Origin: Nocardiopsis dassonvillei_B
Lineage (GTDB): Bacteria; Actinomycetota; Actinomycetes; Streptosporangiales; Streptosporangiaceae
Assembly (NCBI RefSeq): GCF_964273065.1
Contig: NZ_OZ186815.1
Location: 3,286,001-3,350,000 of the forward strand
Direction: 5' to 3'
DNA length: 64,000 bases
The notes under the pieces were generated by a model. That model was not told the origin of the DNA. It saw only the letters and a list, made by a program, of their open reading frames with translations, and ran no database searches. The position numbers and the translations under genes were made by a program. Below, piece after piece: positions 33,551 through 41,122 of the stretch (positions are counted from its first letter, which is position 1; every line of letters starts with the position of its first letter).

Positions 33551-35889
33551 ACTCGCATCGCCTTCCTGAACTGGCCGGTGCCGGAGTCGCCCCGCGTTCC
33601 GGGGGGCGTGCCGCCTTCACCGAACACACCGGTGAGCAGGTCCATGAGGGCCAGGGTGAGCTCCTTGTCGCCGTGTCGGCGCACGGCGTCGGAAAGTGTG
33701 GTCCGCAGCCCCTGCCGTTCTTCCGCGGGCAGGTTCGCCGCGGTCTCCCGCAGGAGTTCGCGCGCCCTCTCCTGTGCCTCGCCGCCGCCGCGCTGCAGGG
33801 ACCGCACGGTGAGCAGCAGTGCCTCGATGACGACCGGCCGTGCCGTGCGAAAGCGCAGGATCTCCGCCCACAGGACGGCCACCTTGGGAATCTGGTCGGG
33901 AGCGAGCACCACGTGCCGGGCGATGGCCGTGTCTCCCCGGGGTTCCTCCGGCTCGGACCGGTCGCTCCGCTCCGCCTCGGCCCCCGCCCCGGTCGCCCGG
34001 TTCTCCGGGGACTGTTCCCCGGGTTCGGCACCGTTCTCCCCTTCGTCGTCGATGGCGCCCTCGTCGAGGATCGGCTCGCTGGTGACGGCCGAGAAGGCGT
34101 TGACGACCGCCATGAGCAGAAAGCGCCGCTCCAGCCGGTGGCGTCCGAAGCGGGGCATCTCGGTGAGTGTCCGGTGCAGCCCCGTGACGAGGATCCGGGC
34201 GTTGGCCTCGCGGTCGATGAGGCTGCCGAAGAGCGCACCGAGTGAGAACGCCGCCTCCATCCTGCGCTCCGGCCTCTCCTCCGTGTCACAGAGCATCGCG
34301 ATCAGGCGGTTCACGGCCTCCAACGGGTAGGTGACGCCGAGTTCGCCACTCCACACCCGCAGGCCGAGTTCCGCCTGCGCGTCGGTGCCGTGCGCGATCC
34401 AGCGGCCCACGGTGCGCAGGACCGTGGCGGCCATGCCGTCCAGGCACATGGCCCACAGGACGAAGACGCAGGTCTGTCGGCCGACCACTCCTCCTCGCAG
34501 CGACCAACGCTCCAGGTAGAGGTCGTGGACCTCCTCGAAGGCGGTGGCCGCCAGTGCGGACAAGCCTCGGCCCAGTGCCACCTGCCGCTGGGGACGGGGC
34601 TGGGAGAGGACGTCGCCCGTCCAGACGCGCACGGCGTCCCAGAAGTCGACGTCGTAGCGCTCCCAGAGGAACCGCAGCACCACCGCCCGGTCCCCGGGCT
34701 CGCGGAACACCGGGTGGCGGCGGGGAAAGCGGCCGTCGTCCCGGTACTCCACGCGTATGAGGAGGTCGTCCCCGCCGCGCCGGAGGCAGTCCTCGGGCAG
34801 CCGGTCCGGGACGGGTTCGGGTGCGGCGGCGGTGACGAGGCTCCCCGTTCGTTCGGCCACCTTGGGCAGACGGGCGTGCAGGCGCTTGGCCAGCATCTCG
34901 TGGTCCCGCTCGTGGAGCCCTTCCGCCAGGGCCAGTGCGGTGACGCCGGCGATGGCCCGGCGGTCGGGGTCGGTGTCGAACCAGCGCTTCACCCGCTCCC
35001 GTGAGGAGGAGTGCAGCACCGCGTCGACGGCCGACTCGGCGGGTTCACCGTCGGCGAGCCGCCCGGCGACGTCGACGAGGTCTGCGATCGACCGGTCGGC
35101 AGGGATCGCCTCCGCCGCGGCCGCCACCTCTTCGGCGGGGACTCCGTCGCCCGCGTGCTCGCGTAGCACAGCGCCGGTGTCGGGCCTGCCCAGGTCGGTC
35201 CGGGGGGCGAGGGCACCGATCCGGAGGGAGGGGGCACAGGTGAGGATGAGGTGTGCCGACCGGTCGCGGACGCGTTCGCGCACCAGGGACCAGGTGTACT
35301 CGTGCTCGGCGCGCGAACCCGCCGAATCCGCGCCGAACCAGTCGAGGACGATGTAGCCGCACCCCGAGCGGAAGGCCTCACGACTCAGCTCGTCGGGGGT
35401 GCGGCCGGGTGGGAGCAGCAGGATCTCGTCCACACCGAGCTCGGTGAGAAGTCGGATGGCGCCCGCCCGGCGGCCGCCGCCCGGCCGGCCGGACAGGATC
35501 AGAACCCGGTGTTCGGTGAGGAGGTCGAAGGCCCGGCCGAACCCTCCCGGGTGGACGTAGCGGCCGACCGCCTCCTCGATCTCGCGGGGAAGCAGCCGGC
35601 CGTCACCCGTGGTGCGGGCCCGGGGGCCGTCGGCGGAGGCGTCCGCTGTTCCGAAGGTCGCCTCGTTGGCGTTGACCGTTCCGTAGAAGATGTTGGTGAC
35701 GCGGCGGCGGAACGCCTCGTCACGACTCCGGTGGCCACCACCGGGCACGGCACTGTCGAAGAACGCCTCCTCCTGCTCGCCGACGCGTTCGCGGGAACCG
35801 CTCTCCCGGCCCTGCTCCGGATCCGGTCCGTGGTCCTCGGCGTCCGCCCCGCCCGGGGGGACGCCGTCACGTTCGGGGTCGTGGCTCAT
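33547..35889 (-). CDS. Large STAND-like NTPase with degenerate P-loop and FG-tag
   Basis: A 780-residue protein. After a disordered N-terminus comes the tag NIFYGTVNANEATFG (66-80), shared with the C-terminus of the neighbouring cyclase. An NTPase-like domain follows: VLILSGRPGGGRRAGAIRLL (position of Walker A, but Lys and Ser/Thr are both Arg) and a Walker-B-like strand CGYIVLDWFG. After that come a helical C-terminal region of about 500 residues resembling HEAT-type repeats or a helical sensor, and an acidic linker near 645-680. It is probably a nucleotide-binding or scaffold protein of the STAND type. It is second in the minus-strand set, 9 bases after the cyclase gene and overlapping the SPFH-like gene by four bases. 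Confidence 0.6.
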   Translation of the reverse strand: MSHDPERDGVPPGGADAEDHGPDPEQGRESGSRERVGEQEEAFFDSAVPGGGHRSRDEAFRRRVTNIFYGTVNANEATFGTADASADGPRARTTGDGRLLPREIEEAVGRYVHPGGFGRAFDLLTEHRVLILSGRPGGGRRAGAIRLLTELGVDEILLLPPGRTPDELSREAFRSGCGYIVLDWFGADSAGSRAEHEYTWSLVRERVRDRSAHLILTCAPSLRIGALAPRTDLGRPDTGAVLREHAGDGVPAEEVAAAAEAIPADRSIADLVDVAGRLADGEPAESAVDAVLHSSSRERVKRWFDTDPDRRAIAGVTALALAEGLHERDHEMLAKRLHARLPKVAERTGSLVTAAAPEPVPDRLPEDCLRRGGDDLLIRVEYRDDGRFPRRHPVFREPGDRAVVLRFLWERYDVDFWDAVRVWTGDVLSQPRPQRQVALGRGLSALAATAFEEVHDLYLERWSLRGGVVGRQTCVFVLWAMCLDGMAATVLRTVGRWIAHGTDAQAELGLRVWSGELGVTYPLEAVNRLIAMLCDTEERPERRMEAAFSLGALFGSLIDREANARILVTGLHRTLTEMPRFGRHRLERRFLLMAVVNAFSAVTSEPILDEGAIDDEGENGAEPGEQSPENRATGAGAEAERSDRSEPEEPRGDTAIARHVVLAPDQIPKVAVLWAEILRFRTARPVVIEALLLTVRSLQRGGGEAQERARELLRETAANLPAEERQGLRTTLSDAVRRHGDKELTLALMDLLTGVFGEGGTPPGTRGDSGTGQFRKAMRV

Positions 35890-35898
35890 GGACCCCGC

Positions 35899-36633
35899 CT
35901 AGGAGGAGATGCCGAAGACGGCGTTGCGGGCGTCGACGTCTCCGTGGATGACCGTGCTGACCGCAGGGGATTCTCGCTGCTCCGGTCCGGGTCCGGGCCG
36001 TTCCCGCCCCGTCTCCGGACCGGGGGCTGGGGTGTCACTCACCGCCGGGGCGCGCCCGGGGGTGTGAACCCAGACGGGTTCCTCGTACTCCTTGTTGCGA
36101 ACGGTGGTCAGGGTGAAGTCCTCGGGCGTCAGGCGGGTGTGGCCGGGGAGGACCACGTCCTGGTGGATCGGAGCGGTCACGGCGAGCACGAGGTCGGCAC
36201 CGGACTCCTCCAGGGCCCTCCGCAGGGGATCGCCGTCCACCACGCGGGCGGCGGTGACGATGCCGCTTCCGGAGCGGTGGCCGGACTGCCGGGAGAGGTT
36301 GGCGGACCCGTGGTGCACGGCCAGGCGCAGGCGCAGGCGCCCGGCCTCGGTGCGGTGCAGGTTGTGCCTGCGCAGTCCGTGGACGATGGCGGGCACGTAC
36401 TCGTCCAGGACGACGGGCTCGGGCACCGTCGGCGGCAGGACCGCGAGCTCGCCGTCACCGGTGAACTGGACATACCACTCTGAGCGGTCGAGGCGACAGG
36501 CCGCGGCGGCCTCCCCGAGGAGCTCGGGGAGGGTCTCCTGGATGTGGTGCTGGGTCAGCTCGTCGGAGCCGCCGTAGCCCTTGGCGTCGACGGCGATGAT
36601 GAGCCGACGACCGAATTCTGGCGCTTTGACCAT
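35899..36633 (-). CDS. Class III nucleotidyl cyclase-like protein with C-terminal FG-tag
   Basis: A 244-residue protein from ATG 36633. RRLIIAVDAKGYGG places a metal-binding Asp at 16, and QFTGDGELAVLP a second Asp at 60; both are hallmarks of class III adenylate/guanylate cyclase catalytic domains. Later blocks RLRLRLAVHHGSANL and TAARVVDGDPLRRAL follow the same fold. Many actinobacterial conflict loci carry this cyclase-like family. The C-terminal 17 residues (VIHGDVDARNAVFGISS) repeat the tag found near the N-terminus of the NTPase. It is divergent from the Pycsar-effector-like gene at 36829. Inference: it makes a cyclic nucleotide signal that may act on that effector and on the CRP-like regulator. 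Product identity is unknown. Confidence 0.7.
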   Translation of the reverse strand: MVKAPEFGRRLIIAVDAKGYGGSDELTQHHIQETLPELLGEAAAACRLDRSEWYVQFTGDGELAVLPPTVPEPVVLDEYVPAIVHGLRRHNLHRTEAGRLRLRLAVHHGSANLSRQSGHRSGSGIVTAARVVDGDPLRRALEESGADLVLAVTAPIHQDVVLPGHTRLTPEDFTLTTVRNKEYEEPVWVHTPGRAPAVSDTPAPGPETGRERPGPGPEQRESPAVSTVIHGDVDARNAVFGISS

Positions 36634-36828
36634 TTCATCACTGCTTTCACAGAAAGGACCATGCGGTCTCAACAGTGTGCTGACATGCCACCGGGAAGAT
36701 TCCGGACTGGTCGGCAATCGACGGGATCCCGGGCTGTGGTCGTCGGCACACAGGAGAATCCGTACCGATCAGGGTTCGGGGACGGCACGGGGGTGTGCCA
36801 TGAGGGGAGGACGAATCCCGAAGGAAGG

Positions 36829-37293
36829 ATGGATGTGGCTTCCTCCGAAGAGGACGGTATCCACTCGGCGTTCGCCGTGGTGGCGTTTTTCCAGAACAAC
36901 ATCGGCCAGGCCGACACGAAGATCGGATTCCTGTGCGTGGCCCAGATCGGGTTCTCGCTGGCACTGATCAACACGGGCCCGCCGCTGGGCGCAGGCCCGC
37001 TGCCGGGGTGGCTGCCACTACTGGCGTGCTGCGTGGCCTTCGTGCTGTCCGGCTACCACCTGGTCTCGGCGCTGCGTCCGCGTACGCTCTTCGGCCGCGG
37101 ACGGATGGTGATGGGGCTCACCGACTTTTCTCCGGGAAGGCCCCTGTCGACCGATGAGGTGTGGGGAATGGTCTCTGTGCTGGTCCGGGTATCCAGAGAG
37201 AAGAACCACCACATACAGCGATGCCTTCCGTGGCTTTCGCTGATGCTGTTCCTCATCGTTCTCAACGGTGCGGTTTCACAAGTGGTCGGATGA
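36829..37293 (+). CDS. Pycsar-effector-like transmembrane protein
   Basis: A 154-residue membrane protein. The N-terminal helix has FFQNNIGQADTKIGF, matching the ADTK-type motif before the first helix in Pycsar effector (DUF5706) proteins. Two membrane segments follow (IGFLCVAQIGFSLALINTG; LPLLACCVAFVLSGYHLV), a hydrophilic middle, and a third near the C-terminus (CLPWLSLMLFLIVLNGAVS), the family's usual layout. Established: PycTM effectors damage the membrane when triggered by cCMP or cUMP made by PycC cyclases. Here a cyclase-like gene is divergent, 195 bases away. ATG 36829 follows GAAGGAAGG. Confidence 0.65.
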   Translation: MDVASSEEDGIHSAFAVVAFFQNNIGQADTKIGFLCVAQIGFSLALINTGPPLGAGPLPGWLPLLACCVAFVLSGYHLVSALRPRTLFGRGRMVMGLTDFSPGRPLSTDEVWGMVSVLVRVSREKNHHIQRCLPWLSLMLFLIVLNGAVSQVVG

Positions 37294-37305
37294 CCGGGGA
37301 CCGGA

Positions 37306-38016
37306 TCATCCGTGTTCTTCGTATATCTCCCGGAGACCGGCCGGATCGGTGATGACGACCTTCCGGTAACCCGACCTGACCAGCCCCCGGCCGCGCAGTT
37401 CCCGCAGGGCTTTGTTGACGGCGTCGGGCTTCGCCCCGATCAGCTTGCCCAGATCCTCCTGGGAGAGCCGGATGCCCACATCCGTACCGCCCTGGTCGGG
37501 GAAGCCGTGCCGGGCGGCGAAATCCGTCAGGAGCCGGGCCAGCCGGGCGGGCACCTCGTAACCGACGAACTCCGCCCGGCGCCGGTCGGAGTCGGCCAAG
37601 CGGTCCCCCATGACGGCGGTGAGCGCTGACCAGGCGTCAGGATGCTCCTTCAGGAATTCCCGGAAGGCCTCACCCGGAAAGGCCCGGACCGCCATCGCGG
37701 TGGTGGCGGTGACCGTGGCGGTGGCCTCGCCGTCCTCCCGGAACAACCGCATCTCCCCCACCACGTCGCCGTGCACCCGGACCCCGAGCATCGCCTCGGT
37801 GCCGTTGCGCAGCACGGCACCGATCATGGCGAACACCGGGGAGTCGGCGGCGCACGGCTCCAACAGGAACACCTCGCCGGAGCGGTCCCCCTGCCGGACC
37901 AGCACGGTTCCGGCGTCGACCCGGCGGGCCGGGGCCGCCCCGACCAGGCGGTGTGCGGTGGCCACGTTCAGACGGGCCATGAAAGTCCCGTGCGGCCAGG
38001 GGGTTCGTATCGTCAT
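37306..38016 (-). CDS. CRP/FNR-family transcriptional regulator
   Basis: A 236-residue protein. The cyclic-nucleotide-binding jelly-roll (about 15-145) has AGTVLVRQGDRSGEVFLLE, the phosphate-loop position VHGDVVGEMRLFREDGEATA and then AVRAFPGEAFREFL. A C-terminal winged helix (about 175-232; RLSQEDLGKLIGAKPDAVNKAL) reads DNA. The canonical cAMP-contact loop GE-x-x-L...R-S/T is only partly kept (GEMRLFREDGEATATV), so ligand identity is open. It converges on the effector-like gene with a 12-base gap and lies close to the cyclase, which makes control by the same second messenger plausible. ATG 38016 has GGGAGG just upstream. Confidence 0.85.
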   Translation of the reverse strand: MTIRTPWPHGTFMARLNVATAHRLVGAAPARRVDAGTVLVRQGDRSGEVFLLEPCAADSPVFAMIGAVLRNGTEAMLGVRVHGDVVGEMRLFREDGEATATVTATTAMAVRAFPGEAFREFLKEHPDAWSALTAVMGDRLADSDRRRAEFVGYEVPARLARLLTDFAARHGFPDQGGTDVGIRLSQEDLGKLIGAKPDAVNKALRELRGRGLVRSGYRKVVITDPAGLREIYEEHG

Positions 38017-38093
38017 GGTTCCTCCCGGATCCATGATGTCGATTCTCCGGCCGCGGGACAGGGGGTTTGCCGTGAAGGTCCGGGGAGTTCCGG

Positions 38094-39149
38094 TCACAGG
38101 CCCCAGAGGCAGACGGCGGTGCGGTCGGTGTCGTGGCCGTCCGCGCGGAAGTCCAGCTGCCAGGCGAACTCCGTCCGCCCCGGCACGCGGCCCGAGCCCC
38201 ACTGGGCGGCCAGCCGGTCGGCGACCTCCGCGTCCGCCATCGGGCCGGACAGGCCCTCCCCGCACATGAGCAGCGCCTCGCCGGGCTCGATGCGGTGCCC
38301 GTTGACGTGGACGCCGCCGGGCTCCGCGGGCAGGGTGGCGGGCAGCGGTTCCCACGCGCCGCCGCGCAGCAGGCGGGCCGCCGAGACATCGGTCCCGAAC
38401 AGCAGGCAGTCCGTGGTCTCCCCCTCCGGGGAGAGCCGGACCAGGGCGGCCGTCAACGCGCCGCCGGGCCCCACCTCCGTCGCCTGCCCCAGGAGCAGGG
38501 CGCACAGGCCGCGGAAGTGCTCAGGGTCCCGGAGCGGCGCGGCGAACTCGGCCATCCGGGTGGCCACGCCCCGCCACAGCACCCGGCGGACGCGGTCGGC
38601 GTCCCGGACCGTGGGGAAGCCGCAGGCCGTGACGGCCAGGGCGAACCCCTCCCCCCGGTGCTCCAGCGGGTACAGGCCGAAGGACTCCTGCCGGGGCCGC
38701 CCCTGGGCGCGGTTGCGGTCGCCGCGCAGGGACACCGCGCGCAGCGCCAGGCCCGGGTGGTCGGACTCGTCGATCACGGTGTCCGGGACCGGCTTCGCGG
38801 GCAGTCCCACCGCCCGGCCGGGCAGGCCGGTTTCGCGGGCCGCCGCCTCGCCGTCCGCGCCCAGCAGGTCGCCGCCGATCTCGCCGACCGTGGGCAGGCC
38901 CAGCTCGTCCCGGAGCAGGACCGTCGTCGCGGTCATGTCCGGCGAGTCCTCCACGGCGCCCCGCAGGGGACGCCTGGCGGCGCTGACGGTGTCACCGCCG
39001 TCGTCCAGCAGGTCGTTGACCTCCTCCGGCCCCTCGCCGTCCCCGGCCAGCAGATCACCGGTGTGCGTTCCGTCCACCAGACCCCTCTCCCCCTCGGTCG
39101 CGCCCACCGTCTGGGACTCCCGGGGGCGGCCGGGGGTTCCCCGCTGCAC
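38094..39149 (-). CDS. PP2C-like pseudophosphatase, paralogue of 26094-27836
   Basis: A roughly 350-residue protein whose C-terminal 230 residues align with the PP2C at 26094: VPDTVIDESDHPGLALRAVS against VPDTVIDEADYEGLHLRAAS, and ending TDRTAVCLWGL against DDRTAVCVWRR. The metal-binding ADGVG of the active copy is replaced by ACGFP, and CTDGLSGPM by CGEGLSGPM. At least two metal-ligand positions are therefore lost and catalysis is unlikely. The start is uncertain: GTG 39149 has no clear ribosome site and later GTGs are possible. It begins 8 bases after the LPETG gene ends, so the two are co-transcribed. It may act as a phospho-decoy or regulator. Confidence 0.72.
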   Translation of the reverse strand: MQRGTPGRPRESQTVGATEGERGLVDGTHTGDLLAGDGEGPEEVNDLLDDGGDTVSAARRPLRGAVEDSPDMTATTVLLRDELGLPTVGEIGGDLLGADGEAAARETGLPGRAVGLPAKPVPDTVIDESDHPGLALRAVSLRGDRNRAQGRPRQESFGLYPLEHRGEGFALAVTACGFPTVRDADRVRRVLWRGVATRMAEFAAPLRDPEHFRGLCALLLGQATEVGPGGALTAALVRLSPEGETTDCLLFGTDVSAARLLRGGAWEPLPATLPAEPGGVHVNGHRIEPGEALLMCGEGLSGPMADAEVADRLAAQWGSGRVPGRTEFAWQLDFRADGHDTDRTAVCLWGL

Positions 39150-39157
39150 CGACCGGT

Positions 39158-40285
39158 TCAGGACGGCAGGCGGCGGCGGGTCAGCAGCAGGATCAGCGCC
39201 CCCGCCGTGCCCAGTAGAACACCGCCGTGCACGAGCACCGCCGTGCGGGGGCCGGTCTCGGGCAGGCGGGTCGGCTTCCCCGCCAGGGATCCGGACAGGC
39301 CGGGCAGGACTCCGGGCAGGCCGGGAAGGTCAGCGGACAGGCCCGGCAGGCCTGCGGGCGGCCCGCCCGCGACGGGCTTGCCGGCCTCCTCGGCCAGCAC
39401 CGCGGCGGCCGCCTCCTCGGCGCGTTCGACCAGTTCCTGCGGGGTGATCCCGAGCATGGCCGCGAGCTCGTCGACGGTGCGACGGGACACTCCCCGCACC
39501 CCGTCGACCCCCAGGTGCTCGGCGAGGTCGAACACGGACACGCCGAGCCGGTCGGCGAGGTCGGTGAACGCGGGTCGCGCCGCCTGACCGGCGGCGGCCT
39601 CCGGGTCGGGCCACTGCGCGAAGGACGCACCCCCGCAGGTGCCGCCGCGCTCGACGGCGAAGCGCTGCACCTCCCGCTCGGGGCAGTCCGGTGCGGGCGG
39701 GGCGGAGGGCCCGGGAGACGGTGCGGGATCCGTCGCAGGCCCCCCGGTCTCGGCGGCTCCGAGGGCCCCGGCAGCGGAACCGGGTTCCTCGGCTCCGGAC
39801 GCGTCCGGGGGCACGGCATCCCCGGCGGGGGCTCCCTCCCGGGGCTCCGGCGCGGGGCCGCCCGGCGCCCCGGCGCCCGCCCCGTCCTCCCCGGGAGCGG
39901 GAACCTCCCCGGCTCCGCCGGCCGGCCCCTCCCGCCCCGCGGCCCCGCCGTCCCGCGCGGGCACGGTGACGTCGCAGTGGACGGGCGACTCCCCGGGGAA
40001 CAGGTGGAACACGCCGTCCTCGCCGGGGAGCACGTCGACCGGCACGCCCGCCTCGGTGCGGCAGCGCGGGTCCCCGCCGGTCACCTCCAGCCACGCTCCG
40101 TCCTCCCGGACCTCCGGCGCCTCGGCGACGCCGTTCAGGTACAGGACGCAGGAGCCGTCCTCGCGGGCGTGCGCGCAGACCTCCTCCCCGGCCGCCGCCG
40201 GAAGGGCGGGGGCGAGGACCGCCAGCACCGCGGCGGCGGAGGCCCCGGCGGCGACGCGCGTCGGGGACAGGAATCGTGAGGGCAC
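39158..40285 (-). CDS. LPXTG cell-wall-anchored protein
   Basis: A 375-residue secreted protein. Signal peptide with cleavage near AAA-GEE (about residue 32), a Cys-containing N-terminal domain (EEVCAHAREDGSCVLYLNG), a long Pro/Gly/Ala linker (about 110-205), a helical region (FTDLADRLGVSVFDLAEHLG; MLGITPQELVERAEEA), a PGL-rich repeat segment, then the sorting signal LPETG, a hydrophobic helix and RRRLPS. LPETG proteins are linked to peptidoglycan by sortase; no sortase gene is in the window. The helical part resembles helix-hairpin modules, function unknown. GTG 40285. Divergent from the gene at 40387. Confidence 0.85.
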   Translation of the reverse strand: MPSRFLSPTRVAAGASAAAVLAVLAPALPAAAGEEVCAHAREDGSCVLYLNGVAEAPEVREDGAWLEVTGGDPRCRTEAGVPVDVLPGEDGVFHLFPGESPVHCDVTVPARDGGAAGREGPAGGAGEVPAPGEDGAGAGAPGGPAPEPREGAPAGDAVPPDASGAEEPGSAAGALGAAETGGPATDPAPSPGPSAPPAPDCPEREVQRFAVERGGTCGGASFAQWPDPEAAAGQAARPAFTDLADRLGVSVFDLAEHLGVDGVRGVSRRTVDELAAMLGITPQELVERAEEAAAAVLAEEAGKPVAGGPPAGLPGLSADLPGLPGVLPGLSGSLAGKPTRLPETGPRTAVLVHGGVLLGTAGALILLLTRRRLPS

Positions 40286-40386
40286 GGCACACCGCTTTCC
40301 GAGACACTTTGATCACTCAAAGTAATCAGCGGACCCTCCGGGTGGGATGACCCTCTGTCCGCGTGTCCTCGGGTGATGATCGGAGT

Positions 40387-40893
40387 ATGCGTACTCCCCC
40401 GATCACCGTGCAGCGCGTCTCCGTCTGGTGGACCAGGGCCGGTCGCGTCGCCCGGTCCGCCGACCTGCGCCGCGGCCTGCCCGGGACCTTCGCCCTCCCG
40501 GAGCTCCCCGAGCCGGATCCCGGAGCTCCCGTCCTCCTCCACGACGTCGCCCTGCGCGAATGGCGAGGCTACGCCCCGGAGGAGGAGGCACGGTACGTCG
40601 CCCGCTCCGATGTCCCGTGGTTCCTGCGCCTGAGCGAGCACGGCGGCCTGCTGACCGTCGCGCGCACCTCTCCCGGCGGGACGGACGCCTTCCCGCGCCG
40701 CTGGCCGCGCCCCCTGTTCACCCTGCGCCCGGGGGAGGTCGGCCGCTACCGGGCGAACTTCCGCCTCACCGCCGCCTCCCACCTGTCGGACCGGCTGTAC
40801 AGCGACTGGACCCTGCGCATCGGTCACCGGGCCTGGCACACCTCCGAGCCGGCCGTGGAGGTCGACGACCGCGTCCACCTCTACGGCGGCTGA
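40387..40893 (+). CDS. Hypothetical protein (168 aa)
   Basis: Not recognised. It is soluble and rich in Arg and Trp. It has VSVWWTRAGRVARSADLRRG near the N-terminus and RYRANFRLTAASHLSDRLYS, a beta-rich pattern, at about 120-140. ATG 40387 is chosen over the in-frame ATG 40363. It is monocistronic and followed by a hairpin at 40928-40961. Confidence 0.6.
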   Translation: MRTPPITVQRVSVWWTRAGRVARSADLRRGLPGTFALPELPEPDPGAPVLLHDVALREWRGYAPEEEARYVARSDVPWFLRLSEHGGLLTVARTSPGGTDAFPRRWPRPLFTLRPGEVGRYRANFRLTAASHLSDRLYSDWTLRIGHRAWHTSEPAVEVDDRVHLYGG

Positions 40894-40927
40894 GCCCGGC
40901 TTCCGGCTTGCGCCGCGGGCATGGGAA

Positions 40928-40961
40928 GGGCGGGCGGAGACCGCCACAGCCCCGCCCGCCC
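40928..40961. terminator. Convergent-gene hairpin
   Basis: GGGCGGGCGG (40928-40937) pairs with CCGCCCGCCC (40952-40961). It lies between two convergent units and could end both. Confidence 0.55.
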
Positions 40962-41122
40962 GGATCGAGTATTCCGGTGGTGTCCACCGGTGAACAGCCC
41001 ATGCTCCCATCGGATGGCCCGGATTCTCGGACGCAGTCCTTCCCCGGGGCCCGGTGCCCCACCCGGGACCCAGGGCCCTTTCGTCCAGGGGCACCGCGTC
41101 CCCGGGGCCGCCCGGGACGCGG

